Shown here: piece after piece, positions 1-8,830 of the stretch
Numbering within the stretch: the first letter of the stretch is position 1
Layout of the letters: each line of letters begins with the position of its first letter
Source: AP-15 sp963736715
Lineage (GTDB): Bacteria > Pseudomonadota > Alphaproteobacteria > ATCC43930 > CGMCC-115725
Assembly: GCA_963736715.1 (NCBI GenBank)
Contig: CAVTQA010000051.1
Span: 1 to 64,000, forward strand
Direction: 5' to 3'
DNA: 64,000 bases
The notes under the pieces: generated by a model
Told to the model about the DNA's origin: nothing
The model's database searches: none
What the model saw: the letters and a program-made list of their open reading frames with translations, nothing else
Program-made: the position numbers and the translations under genes

Positions 1-480
1 TTGTTCCTCCATCGCTCAACGGCACAGCTCAGCAGAAAGCGCTCGGGTCTCAAGACCGGCGGGAAGCAGTGTGGTCGACCATCGCTCGTCGCGGTAAATT
101 GGACTGCGTACTGGCAGGCCGTAAGTCCCTGAAGCGAATTATGTTTATGGGTTGATCAGCGGATGGCGCGGCCGAGCCGGCTCTTTTATAGACGGTAAAT
201 TCACCAGCGGCTAACCCCGCTGACGACCAAGAAACGAAGCGTTATCAAGGTTTAAGATCGGAGAGAGCAGGAGGAGCTGCCGAGGGAAAAGACCCAAAAT
301 CCGGCGTATCCAAGCCCGAAATAGCCCATTTCCGCTTTGTTATCGTCCATAACCGCCTCGGAATCGTGCCGCAATCCCCAGGCGCCAAAGAGCCCTACTT
401 CCAGAGACCGGTTCCACAGCCGAGCACGATCCCGTTGTCGTGACGACGAGCCACCGATCACCCTGCCGCGCGCGCACCCG
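1..480. other. non-coding stretch, no gene recognised
   Basis: I find no reading frame with recognisable protein character on either strand. The short frames near 250-460 have no family-like motifs. The hydrolase remnant that follows lacks its N-terminal part, so this stretch replaces its missing upstream portion. Confidence 0.5.
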
Positions 481-1621
481 ATGCCCCGCCCGTCAATCGT
501 GCATGCGTCGGAGGCGGCGCGTCAGGCCGATCCGCCGTTTATAGAATCCCCGGATTGGATGCGGTTGCCGCTCACCGGTTATCCCGATTTCGCGACGTGG
601 CAACCCTTCCTTGACGAGATCATAACGCATCCGGCGCCCGACGCGTTTCGAGCGGCGCACAATTTCCGGCGCACGATCGAAATACCGGGGTTTCACGTCA
701 CGAGCTGGTTCGACATCTTCCAAACCAGTGTCTTGGCGGCGTTCAACGATATTCAGTCGCGGGTTGGCAATCAGAAGCTGTGGATCGGCCCCAACGAGCA
801 CTATTTCGTCTACCATCGCAATTTCTGGCCTCGTGATCCGTATTTCGCGTGGTTCGATTACTGGCTGAAGGGCGAGCCGACCGGCATCATGGACGAGCCA
901 TCGGTCTTTTATTCGCCGCGCGCCTGGATCGAGGACCGGGAAGCCTACACGCCCAACGATTGGCATTATGCCGAGCGCTGGCCGCCGTCGGAGGCAAGGC
1001 CGCAACGGCTGTACCTGCACGGTGACGGCAGTCTCGATGCTGACGGGCCGGGCGGACCGCCGCGGCGCTATCGTTATGATCCGCGCCGCCCCATCCCGAC
1101 CGCAGGCGGGCGCAACATGTTGATCGACGCCGGACCACGTGACCAGCGTTCCGTACAGAGGTTGCCCGACTACGGCCTCATCTACTGCAGCAACCCGCTA
1201 CCGGAAGACCTCACGATTGCCGGCGAGGTGCGTGTGACCCTTTCCGTGCAATCGGACTGCCCCGATACCGATTTTGTCGCCAAGCTGATCGACCTTCACC
1301 CAGATGCGCGCGCCATGCTGCTGATGGACGGGGTCGTCCGCGCCATGTATCGCGACCCGTCTGGCGAGCCGCGCCATCTTGCACCTGATCGCGTCGAGCG
1401 CCTGACGATCAATCTCGGTCACATCTGTCACACATTCGGGGCCGGTCACCGGCTCGAGGTCGATGTGACCAGCAGCAATTTCCCGCGGCGTGCGCCGCAA
1501 CACCAACAGCGGCCATCCGATACTGGCGAATGACGGCGATGCCGATATTCGGGTGGCCATCAATGTTATCCACCACGCCGAGGCGACGCCTTCGTTCCTC
1601 GAGCTTCCAGTGGTGGGGTGA
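481..1621 (+). pseudogene. CocE/NonD family hydrolase, C-terminal remnant
   Basis: Resembles the distal part of CocE/NonD-type alpha/beta-hydrolase esterases or acylases. SWFDIF holds the usual catalytic Asp and GPNEH the usual catalytic His; the C-terminal jelly-roll domain follows (RVTLSVQSDCPDTDF, LEVDVTSSNFPR). The N-terminal half with the nucleophilic Ser is absent, so roughly 200 residues are missing. Near 1490-1500 the frame shifts by one base: after SSNFPRR the expected RNTNSGHPI...FLELPVVG continues in another frame to the stop at 1619-1621. Truncation plus frameshift make it non-functional. The family call is firm; the substrate is unknown. Confidence 0.8.
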
Positions 1622-1692
1622 GTTTCTCGAAACACCCTTTGCGGAGCTGTGAAGTCAACAGCCTTCATAAGAACGACGCGGTTGGCAATTGC

Positions 1693-2265
1693 TCAGCTCG
1701 GCTCGCGGAGCCTTCGAGCGAAAGGTAGCGCCGCGACACAGAGCGCGGTCATCACCCAGAAACCATACGCCCCCAAATGGGTGTACAGCTGGCCCGAAAC
1801 GAGTATCAGCACTCCGGTTGGTGCGCCGATGCCCAACGGTTCCATAGACCGTCAATGCCGTTGCCTCCAGGTGGCCAGGCACGGATTGCGCAAGAGGCCT
1901 CATGCAGGTCAGGTGCAGCAGCGCGAATGTGAGCCCGTGTAGCGGCTGGATTGCTGCAAGCGCCGGAATCCATGTAGTCTCGGCCATTACCGCCCAACGC
2001 ACGATACCAGCAGCGGTAGCAAGCATCGCGGCATGGGCCGGACCGATGCGATCGAGCAAGGGGCGGCCGACAAAGAAGAAAACGACAACTTCGGCGGCCA
2101 CCGACAGCGACCACGGCACCCCGACCGTGCTCGGACCAATCCCGGCAGCCTCCCAGCGGATCACGGCAAAGCTGTCGTGCATCGCGTGGCTCCCAAGGAC
2201 CAAGGCCGCAACACCAATGATCCGCCGATAGAGCGGCAGCCGCAGCAGCGCTCCTAGCTAGGCCC
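1693..2265 (-). pseudogene. MFS transporter (HcaT-like), C-terminal remnant
   Basis: The minus frame encodes the last half of a major-facilitator protein resembling phenylpropionate/nucleoside-type permeases: LGSHAMHDSFAVIRW, then hydrophobic helices with VPWSLSVAAEVVVFFFVGRPL and LHGLTFALLHL. One extra G near 1825 shifts the frame after LTVYGTVG; the true continuation (IGAPTGVLILVSGQLYTHLG) ends at the stop at 1693-1695. The N-terminal half is missing. The upstream edge abuts the truncated LLM gene on the other strand, so a deletion or rearrangement joined two remnants near 2260-2280. Confidence 0.7.
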
Positions 2266-2280
2266 CGGCTCGCGCCGTCG

Positions 2281-3116
2281 GTCACCACGCGTCGAGTGCC
2301 GCTCGATTCACTGTTTGTCGGCGATCAGCACGTGTCGCCGAGCCCTATTAGACGCCCTATTATCAGAACACGCCGATGCTCGGGCGGCTGCTCGCGGAGT
2401 GGGGCGAGGCCCCGGCCGGGTGCCTGTTCCTGCTCCCCTTGTGGCACCCGGTGCTGGTGGCCGAGCAGATCGGGACGCTGGCCGCCATCGCTCGAGGCCC
2501 TTTCATCATGCAATGCGGTCTCGGCTGGGGCGAGGCCCGGTTCGCCGCTATGGGCGCCAACATCAGGACGCGTCCTTCGGCTTTCGAGGAAGCTCTCGAC
2601 ATTGTCCGGCGCCTACTGGCGGGTGAAACCGTGAGTTCCTCCCGACGGTTTCGGATCGCCGAAGCGAGCCTGGCTCTGCGTCCGGCTGACCCCGTCGAGG
2701 TCTGGATCGGCGCCAGCGCCCCGCCGGCTATCGACCGAGCCGCACGATTGGCGGAGGGCTGGATCGCGAGCCCCGGCCTCACCCGCGAGGAGGCGCGCGC
2801 GCAGGCCGATCTCTACCGGGAGCGCTGCGCCGCTTACGGCAGGCAGCCAGGCGCCATCGTCTTGCGGCGCGACATCTGCGTCGGCGAGTCGTCGTCCGGG
2901 GCACGGGCGGTGCTGCAGCATGCGCTGGGCCGAAGCTATCGCGGCATGCCGGCGGAGGCTCTGATCGCGGGTTCGGTCGACGAAGTCGCGGAACAGTTTC
3001 GCACCTTCGGGAAAATCGGGTACACCGACATCCTCGTGCGCCATCTGACCAACGATCAGCCGAAGGTCCTGGGCTCCCTGGAGCGGCTGGCCGCGGTCCG
3101 CGCGGCGCTGGCCTGA
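2281..3116 (+). pseudogene. LLM-class flavin-dependent oxidoreductase, 5' broken
   Basis: Most of a luciferase-like F420/FMN monooxygenase family protein: LWHPVLVAEQIGTLAAI, GPFIMQCGLGWGEARFAAMGA, then VEVWIGASAPPAIDRAARLAEGWI and a normal C-terminus. The start of the family (DSLFVGDQHVSP) is read in a different frame at 2296-2345. The two parts are separated by a short imperfect duplication of GCCCTATTA around 2343-2362 that introduces an in-frame TAG at 2349. The first ~20 residues are also missing. From 2376 the 246-residue frame is open, but without the N-terminal barrel strand it is unlikely to fold. Confidence 0.75.
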
Positions 3117-3170
3117 GCCTGGCCCCTCTTGGAGCGCACGATCGCAACGCTGTCGCCGGGAGGATTTCCA

Positions 3171-4151
3171 ATGCTGGAGCTTTCTGACATCCAATCTTCG
3201 CAAGAGGAATTGCAGGACTACTACGCGCAATTGCGCGCGCAACACGTGACGCCGGCCTGGATCGGCGGTGGCATCAGCATCGAGCCGCACAGCAAGGCGG
3301 TGCCTTACCTGTGGCATTGGCGCGATCTACGACCGCAGGCGATGCGGGCGGCCGAATTGGTCGGTACCCAGCAGGCCGAACGCCGGGTTCTGCGCTTGAC
3401 CAACCCCGAGCTGTCCGGCGCGTCGGCCAGCAACACGCTCGTCGCCAACATCCAGATCGTGATGCCGGGCGAGATTGCCCGGGCCCATCGCCATTCCGCG
3501 GCGGCCTTGCGCCTGATCATCGAGGGCCGGGGCGGCTACACGGTCGTGAACGGCGAGCGCGTCCCGATGTACCCGGGCGATCTCGTCCTCACGCCCAACT
3601 GGTGCTGGCACGACCACGCCAACGACACCGATGCGCCGATGATGTGGCTGGACGGCCTCGACACCCCGCTGGTGCGGATGCTAGAGGCTGGGTTTTATGA
3701 AGAGTACCCCCAGGAGCGGCAAGAGTTTGGTGCCGCCGTCAACGCCTCACAATGGCACTACCCGATGTCGGAGAGGCGGGCCGAGTTGCAGCGGCTGGCC
3801 GCCGCCGATACCGCCGACGCCGGGATCATCCTCGAATACACCAACCGGGTCACCGGCGGGCCGGTGATGCCGACCATTGCCTGCCACATGCAGCTGCTGC
3901 GCCCCGGTGAGAAGACGCAGGCGCGCCGCCGTGTGTGCTGCACGAACTATCACGTGGTCGAGGGTGCCGGCTACTCGATGGTGGGCGGCCAGCGGCTCGA
4001 CTGGGAAGACAAGGACGTGTTCACGGTGCCGACGTGGACGTTCTACGAGCACGTCAATAGCGGCGACCGCCCGGCCTTCTTGTTCAACTTCAGCGATGCG
4101 CCGGTGATGAGGGCCTTAAGCCTCTACCGGGATGAAACCAGGTCGTCGTAG
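3171..4151 (+). CDS. gentisate 1,2-dioxygenase-like cupin protein
   Basis: A 326-residue bicupin protein. The N-terminal cupin has the metal-binding pattern around ARAHRHSAAALRLIIEG, followed by PMYPGDLVLTPNWCWHDH; the second cupin is NYHVVEGAGYSMVGGQ...VFTVPTWTFYEHVN. Gentisate 1,2-dioxygenases and related salicylate or hydroxynaphthoate dioxygenases use Fe(II) held by these His residues to cleave the ring between carboxyl- and hydroxyl-bearing carbons, giving maleylpyruvate. The start at 3171 is chosen because GGGAGGA lies seven bases upstream. Length suits the family, slightly short. It follows an LLM remnant 54 bp upstream, so it may be the survivor of an aromatic-degradation operon. Exact substrate unknown. 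Confidence 0.82.
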   Translation: MLELSDIQSSQEELQDYYAQLRAQHVTPAWIGGGISIEPHSKAVPYLWHWRDLRPQAMRAAELVGTQQAERRVLRLTNPELSGASASNTLVANIQIVMPGEIARAHRHSAAALRLIIEGRGGYTVVNGERVPMYPGDLVLTPNWCWHDHANDTDAPMMWLDGLDTPLVRMLEAGFYEEYPQERQEFGAAVNASQWHYPMSERRAELQRLAAADTADAGIILEYTNRVTGGPVMPTIACHMQLLRPGEKTQARRRVCCTNYHVVEGAGYSMVGGQRLDWEDKDVFTVPTWTFYEHVNSGDRPAFLFNFSDAPVMRALSLYRDETRSS

Positions 4152-4429
4152 CTGCGGGGTCCGCTAGTGCTTATGGCCAGCTCGGAAATGACGATCGAGG
4201 CTGGTGTTTGGGGGCACCGAAATGCCGAACCGCGCTGGAACGCCGAGGCTGCCCTCCAGCAAATTGCTGCATTCGATCCTAAAGCCTTCGTCCATTCCTC
4301 GCGAGGTCGCCTGGTTTTTCCCCGAAGCGGAATTAGCGTTGATGCTTGAATCCGGCACTTCGGTAGGGAGGACGGCGGTTCGGGCTGGCGGAACAGCAGC
4401 AGCGGCGACGTCGAGATCACGGACTAAGG
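4152..4429. other. non-coding stretch, nothing recognised
   Basis: The short frames on both strands lack any recognisable motif. It lies between the cupin gene and a minus-strand remnant. Confidence 0.4.
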
Positions 4430-4838
4430 TGTCCGCGGCAGCGTGACCAACGCTCTCAATCCGCCGCCGGGCAGAATGGACAAAGGCGATGATCGCCACC
4501 GTGCCCACGGATGATTGCCTGAACCGACGTCAGGCCGAGACCAACGCTCGCCTATGTCGCGGTTGCGCGAGGTTTGGAGCCGGATGGCGCGATAGCGGGC
4601 CGCAGGGTGCGACGCATCGAAGGTCTCGACGATGACCAACTCGAAAGCGCCGCCCTGTCGCCGCGAAGATGACACCGCGCAGCTCGCCGAGGTGCACGGC
4701 CGGCATAGGAGTGCGGTCCACACCGCTGATGGCGCCGATGCTGGCCAGCCCGGCCCGCACGGCGCCGAAATCCGGATACTTCACGGTTTCGCCATCCGCC
4801 ACAGTTCTGCTGCCTGGTTCATCATATCCGGAAAACAT
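4430..4838 (-). pseudogene. unrecognised protein remnant, frameshifted
   Basis: Two adjacent minus frames together read like one normal protein: PDFGAVRAGLASIGAISG and MPAVHLGELRGVIFAA in the first, then FELVIVETFDASHPAARYRA in the second, joined by a frameshift near 4675. Residue composition looks genuinely coding, but I do not recognise the family. Both ends are missing. It could be a fragment of a catabolic enzyme related to its neighbours; that is a guess. Confidence 0.35.
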
Positions 4839-4891
4839 CGACGCGCACTCGCCGGTCTCACTGGCTGAGCCCGGCGTGGCGGAGGGGACCG

Positions 4892-6297
4892 CTACTGCGC
4901 CGGCACCCGAACCCGATCAAGCGCGACGCCTGCCGGGGTATCGAGCGTCCGGTTGATCTCCTCGATCGACCGGCCTTTGGTATCGAAACCGAGCAGCAGG
5001 AACATCAGCGCCGCCTGACCGTACCAGAAGGCGAGGAATAAGAACGCCGGGAACAACGCGTCGATCGTCGCCTTGGGACTGACCAGATCGGACGAGCCGG
5101 CGATCAGTGCCAGCTCGAGTGGCCCGATGATCTTGCCGAGATTACCGATGCCATAGCTGAACCCCATGCCGCTGGCGCGCAGCCGGTTCGGCCACACCTC
5201 GGCGATGTAAGGGCCGATGATTGCGTAGCTGGCGTCGCCGAAAAAGCGCTAAATCATGACCAGCACGAAGAACACCGACACGCTGCCGATATAGACGTCG
5301 TGCCAGTAGCCAGCCAGCGCCATCGCCACCGCGCCGCCAATGCCGATCACGAAGCCCGACCAACGGCGTCCGAAGAAGTCTGACATCCACGACGCGACCA
5401 GCCGGCCGATGATGCCGAGAATGCCGACCCAGATCATCAGATAGGAGGCTTCCGCTGGGGTGATCTTCAGCACCATCACGAAGAGGGCGGTGATCCACAT
5501 CAGGATGCCGACCCCACCGGTCTGGCTCAGCGCGATCGTGCATGCTGCCGCCATGCTGCGCGGATAGCGGAATAATTCACGCCAGCGGGTTTTTTCCTCT
5601 TCAACCAGCGTCGTTGGCAGCTCGATCTCGCTGGGATCGCATTGCAAGGCCCAGGCGAGCGAGCGGCGCGCCTCCTCGTGCCGCCCCATGCGCATCAAGA
5701 AGCGCGGCGATTCCGGCACCCAGTAGCGGATCATCAATACCAGGACGGCTGGCGCCAGGCCGACCAGGAACAGGCCGCGCCAACCGATGGTCGGCGCCAG
5801 GTAGGCGCCGGAGATGGCCCCGATCACGTTGCCGGCCGGCAGCAGCGTCGTGGTCAGCCCGGCGACCCAGCCGCGCTTGTAGGTCGGTACGAATTCCTGT
5901 ACCAGCGGGATGTCGAGTGCGATCATCCCGGCATTGCCAAAGCCGACAAAGAAGCGGAAGAACGCCAAAAACGCCCAGCCTGGTATCAGCCAGTTTTGGC
6001 CCGGCGTGAAGTACATGATGCCGGTGGCAATCGCTACATTGAGCGCGGTCAGCATAAACACCGTGCGGCGGCCGATGCGCTCGCCCATCCAGCCCCAGAA
6101 GAAGGCACCGGGCACCGCCCCAAGACCGGCCGAGATCAGATGATCGCTGATTGGCCGTAGGTGAGGTGCCACTCCTTCAGGATGAACGCCAGGACATACC
6201 CAATCAAAAAGAAGTCGAAAAAATCGAGCATGTCGCCGAGATTGGTCGTTAGGATGATCCGCCACTGGTTGACGGTCAGCATGTGCTGCGCGCTCAT
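4892..6297 (-). pseudogene. MFS transporter (sugar/aromatic acid type), disrupted
   Basis: Near full-length major-facilitator gene starting at 6297 (MSAQHMLTVNQWRIILTTNL), with LGDMLDFFDFFLIGYVLAF in helix 1, the helix 2-3 motif WGWMGERIGRR, RGWVAGLTTTLLPAGNVIG, and a C-terminal FDTKGRSIEEINRTLD. It carries a frameshift between QSAI and ISDHLISAG near 6140-6160 and an in-frame TAG at about 5250 (VLVMI stop RFFGDASYA). Intact members are 12-helix proton-coupled symporters of aromatic or sugar acids. The start codon sits at the exact edge of an unrelated TPR remnant on the other strand. Confidence 0.82.
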
Positions 6298-6797
6298 AAC
6301 CGATGGGAGGAGGCCATTCCCGAATACGAAGCGGCGCTCGCATTGAATCACAACTTCGTGGGCGCATTAATGAATCTCGGCTGGTGCAAGCTCTACGCCG
6401 GGTCGATAGAGGAGGCTACTCCGCTGGTGGAGCAAGCCATTCGCCTCAGCCCTCGCGATCCCCTCATCGGCTATTGCTACGGTCTGATTGGAACCGTGCA
6501 TCTGCTGCAAGCGCACATCGACGAGGCGATCGTCTGGTTCGAAAAGACGCGCAGCGACATGCCTGCCGTTCCGTTCGTTCGCAGCTGGCTCGCCGCCGCC
6601 TATGGGCTCAAAGGCGAACCGAATGCGCCGCCGCCGAACTCGTCGAAGCCCGGAGGCTGGACAGCAGAGATCGCTTTTCGAGCATCGCCCATCTGAGGGC
6701 CTATCCTGGCGTATGGTGGGGGGTGCCGAAGACCTGCGCCTTGTGGGAAGCCACGTATTTCGCCGGCCTGCGCAAGGCCGGCGTACCGGAAGAATGA
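6298..6797 (+). pseudogene. TPR protein (adenylate-cyclase type), C-terminal remnant
   Basis: Encodes the tetratricopeptide tail typical of alphaproteobacterial adenylate cyclase/TPR proteins: RWEEAIPEYEAALALNHNF, GWCKLYAGSIEEATPLVEQA, LLQAHIDEAIVWFEKTRSD. Near 6625-6640 the frame shifts; the expected end (AAELVEARRLDSRDRFSSIA...YFAGLRKAGVPEE) is read in a second frame to 6797. The cyclase and N-terminal TPR portions are absent. The remnant begins immediately next to the MFS start codon, which marks a recombination breakpoint. Confidence 0.7.
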
Positions 6798-6899
6798 CCG
6801 ACGCGGCCGGTTAGCCGTGACCCGGCCATCGCAGCCACCGTAGGCTTTGCAAACTATGCAGCTGTTTGGCGGGCGTTGTGGCAGAGGTAGCCTAATGGG

Positions 6900-7205
6900 C
6901 TATTTCATTCGAGGTGGTTTCCCCATAGGGAGAAACATCGTCCTTACCACAGCAACGTAGTTGGGATGGTTGACGAACCGCCCTATTGACATGTTGTCGT
7001 TGCCTTCAATGTTTCGCCACTCGATGTTTTCGTCAGGCCGAATGTGCAACAGGTCTTTTGCCCATTCGCCAACCTCCTCCATAGCAGCTTGACTGGTCCA
7101 GTGAAGTCGCTCGGAACGTCTGACAATCGCCCCTTCGACGACCTCTGGTCTCGTGGTTCTGAATAGGACGGCCCCCCAGACGCACCGATCTTTCCGGTAG
7201 ACCAT
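6900..7205 (-). CDS. hypothetical protein, 101 residues
   Basis: Soluble small protein starting MVYRKDRCVWGAVLFRTTRP with an even amino-acid composition and a GAGAG ribosome-binding site just upstream of the ATG at 7205. GC content is visibly lower here than in neighbours, suggesting transfer. No family is recognised. It ends with IGRFVNHPNYVAVVRTMFLP. Could also be a fragment of a longer gene. Confidence 0.45.
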   Translation of the reverse strand: MVYRKDRCVWGAVLFRTTRPEVVEGAIVRRSERLHWTSQAAMEEVGEWAKDLLHIRPDENIEWRNIEGNDNMSIGRFVNHPNYVAVVRTMFLPMGKPPRMK

Positions 7206-7354
7206 CGGCTTCTCTCGTATCTCGATCGCACGAATCGAATCCGATTAACCTTATCGCTTGTCAAGGTTTTTGGGCCAGGGTTGTGCGAAGTCCACCGATT
7301 TTCGGCCAGCTCACAATTTGGAGGACCGAAATGCCGCCCGCGCCGGCTTTCGAA

Positions 7355-7385
7355 ATGAAAAAGACGCAGGCAGTTGCCTGCCTGC
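7355..7385 (-). terminator. Rho-independent terminator of the MmgE/PrpD gene
   Basis: A perfect 8-bp stem (GCAGGCAG at 7366-7373 pairing with CTGCCTGC at 7378-7385, loop TTGC) is followed, in minus orientation, by a T-rich run at 7355-7362. It lies just past the stop codon of the minus-strand gene at 7391. Confidence 0.75.
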
Positions 7386-7390
7386 GAAGG

Positions 7391-8785
7391 TCAGGCAGGG
7401 ATGGTCAGCGAGATCAGCTTCTGCGCCGCGCGTTCGATGCGGTCGAGGTGGCGGCAGGTGTCGATCAGTTCGGCGAATTGCGCTTCGCCGATCGCGAGCC
7501 CGGAGGTGATGGGGCGGATGCGCCTGGCTTCCTCTTCGAAATCCCAGATGAATTCGCGGCCGGTGCCTTCTCTTGTGAAGTTGCGGCCGTCCTTCGTGAA
7601 CACCGTGATGCGCGGGCCGAAGAGGGTGCGGCGCACGGTCGGGATCATCGTCACGCGGTGCATCAGGTCGAGCACCTCTGGCGGGTCGGTCTCGCCGGGG
7701 CCGGGCCGGTCGCCGCGCAACAGCGGATAGCCGCGGCGGGCGGCGCCCCAGGCGGTGAAATATTGCGTGCTGCCGACCTGCGGCGGGTTGTCGATGCCGC
7801 GGCTCGGGAAGGCCGGGCTCGGATATTCGGTCTCGAGCCAGTTGACCACGGCCTCTATGCGGTCGATGTCTTCGTAGCGGAGATTGTGCTCTTCGCAGAG
7901 TTTCGCGGTCACATCGACATGGGCGATGTTGTAGCCGGCGGTTGAATAGATGCGGTAGAGCGTATCCAGGAAAATCCAGTCGCGGCCGAGGCCTTCGGTG
8001 ATCTTGGCGAGATCGGCGCGGTTCGCGCCGGTAAAGCTGTAGCGCAATTCGCCGCGGTTGTTGCCGGCATACGCATGATAAAAGCCGGCGTCGCCCTCCA
8101 ACACCGTCTCGCCGCCCGGCGTGCCGTGCTTCGCCAATGCGACGGCGAGCAGAGCGTTTCGCACCGCGCCGCCCTCGCGCAATGAGCGCCCGCCGCTGCG
8201 CGCGCCTTCGAGATTGCCGGCCGCCAGATTGACGCATTGCGCAATCGCGCTGTGGATCTGGTCCGCGTCGAGCCGGCGCAATTTGGCGGCGGCGACCGCG
8301 GCGCCGAAGATGCCGAACACCGGCCCGGCGTGAAAGCCGCGCGACATGACGGTCGGGATGAACTCGGCCGCCATGCGCTCCATGACTTCATAGCCGGCGG
8401 CGACCGCGGTCAGGAATTCCTTGCCGGACGCCCCGGTCATCTCCGCCGCCACAAGGGCGGACGGCAAGATCGCGATGCCGGGATGGGTCAGCATGCGGAA
8501 GGTGTCCCACTTGCCGCCGGCAAAGATCATCTCGGCATTGACGAAGGCGGCTCCGGCCTTGGTGAGCTTCTCACCGTGGCACAACACGGTCGCGGTGCCG
8601 CCGCCGCCCGCCTCTTCCTCCTGCATCAAGCTCAACGCCTGTCGGCTCGCCGGCATGTCGCGGGCAATCAGCGCCGAGCTGAGAGCCTGCAAGGTCACAC
8701 CCTTTGCCCGATCCACGACCCGGGGCGGCAGATTTTCGTACTGGAGGCCGGCTAGGAACCCGGCGAACTCTCGGCTCAGCGACAT
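7391..8785 (-). CDS. MmgE/PrpD family protein
   Basis: Complete 464-residue member of the MmgE/PrpD superfamily, which includes 2-methylcitrate dehydratase, cis-aconitate decarboxylase and many catabolic homologues. The all-alpha N-terminal domain holds GGKWDTFRMLTHPG and AAVAAGYEVMERMA; SRGFHAGPVFGIFGAAVAAA matches the conserved helix entering the active site. The smaller C-terminal domain follows (YNIAHVDVTAKL). Start at 8785 is preceded by GAAAGGACC. It is divergent from the molybdoenzyme gene with only 45 bp between starts, so they share a promoter region. No prpBC neighbours, so a propionate role is not supported; it may act on a hydroxy-acid from the neighbouring catabolic genes. Confidence 0.85.
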   Translation of the reverse strand: MSLSREFAGFLAGLQYENLPPRVVDRAKGVTLQALSSALIARDMPASRQALSLMQEEEAGGGGTATVLCHGEKLTKAGAAFVNAEMIFAGGKWDTFRMLTHPGIAILPSALVAAEMTGASGKEFLTAVAAGYEVMERMAAEFIPTVMSRGFHAGPVFGIFGAAVAAAKLRRLDADQIHSAIAQCVNLAAGNLEGARSGGRSLREGGAVRNALLAVALAKHGTPGGETVLEGDAGFYHAYAGNNRGELRYSFTGANRADLAKITEGLGRDWIFLDTLYRIYSTAGYNIAHVDVTAKLCEEHNLRYEDIDRIEAVVNWLETEYPSPAFPSRGIDNPPQVGSTQYFTAWGAARRGYPLLRGDRPGPGETDPPEVLDLMHRVTMIPTVRRTLFGPRITVFTKDGRNFTREGTGREFIWDFEEEARRIRPITSGLAIGEAQFAELIDTCRHLDRIERAAQKLISLTIPA

Positions 8786-8830
8786 GATGGGTCCTTTCGC
8801 GTGGACGGCATCGGCCTATTTTACCTGTCA

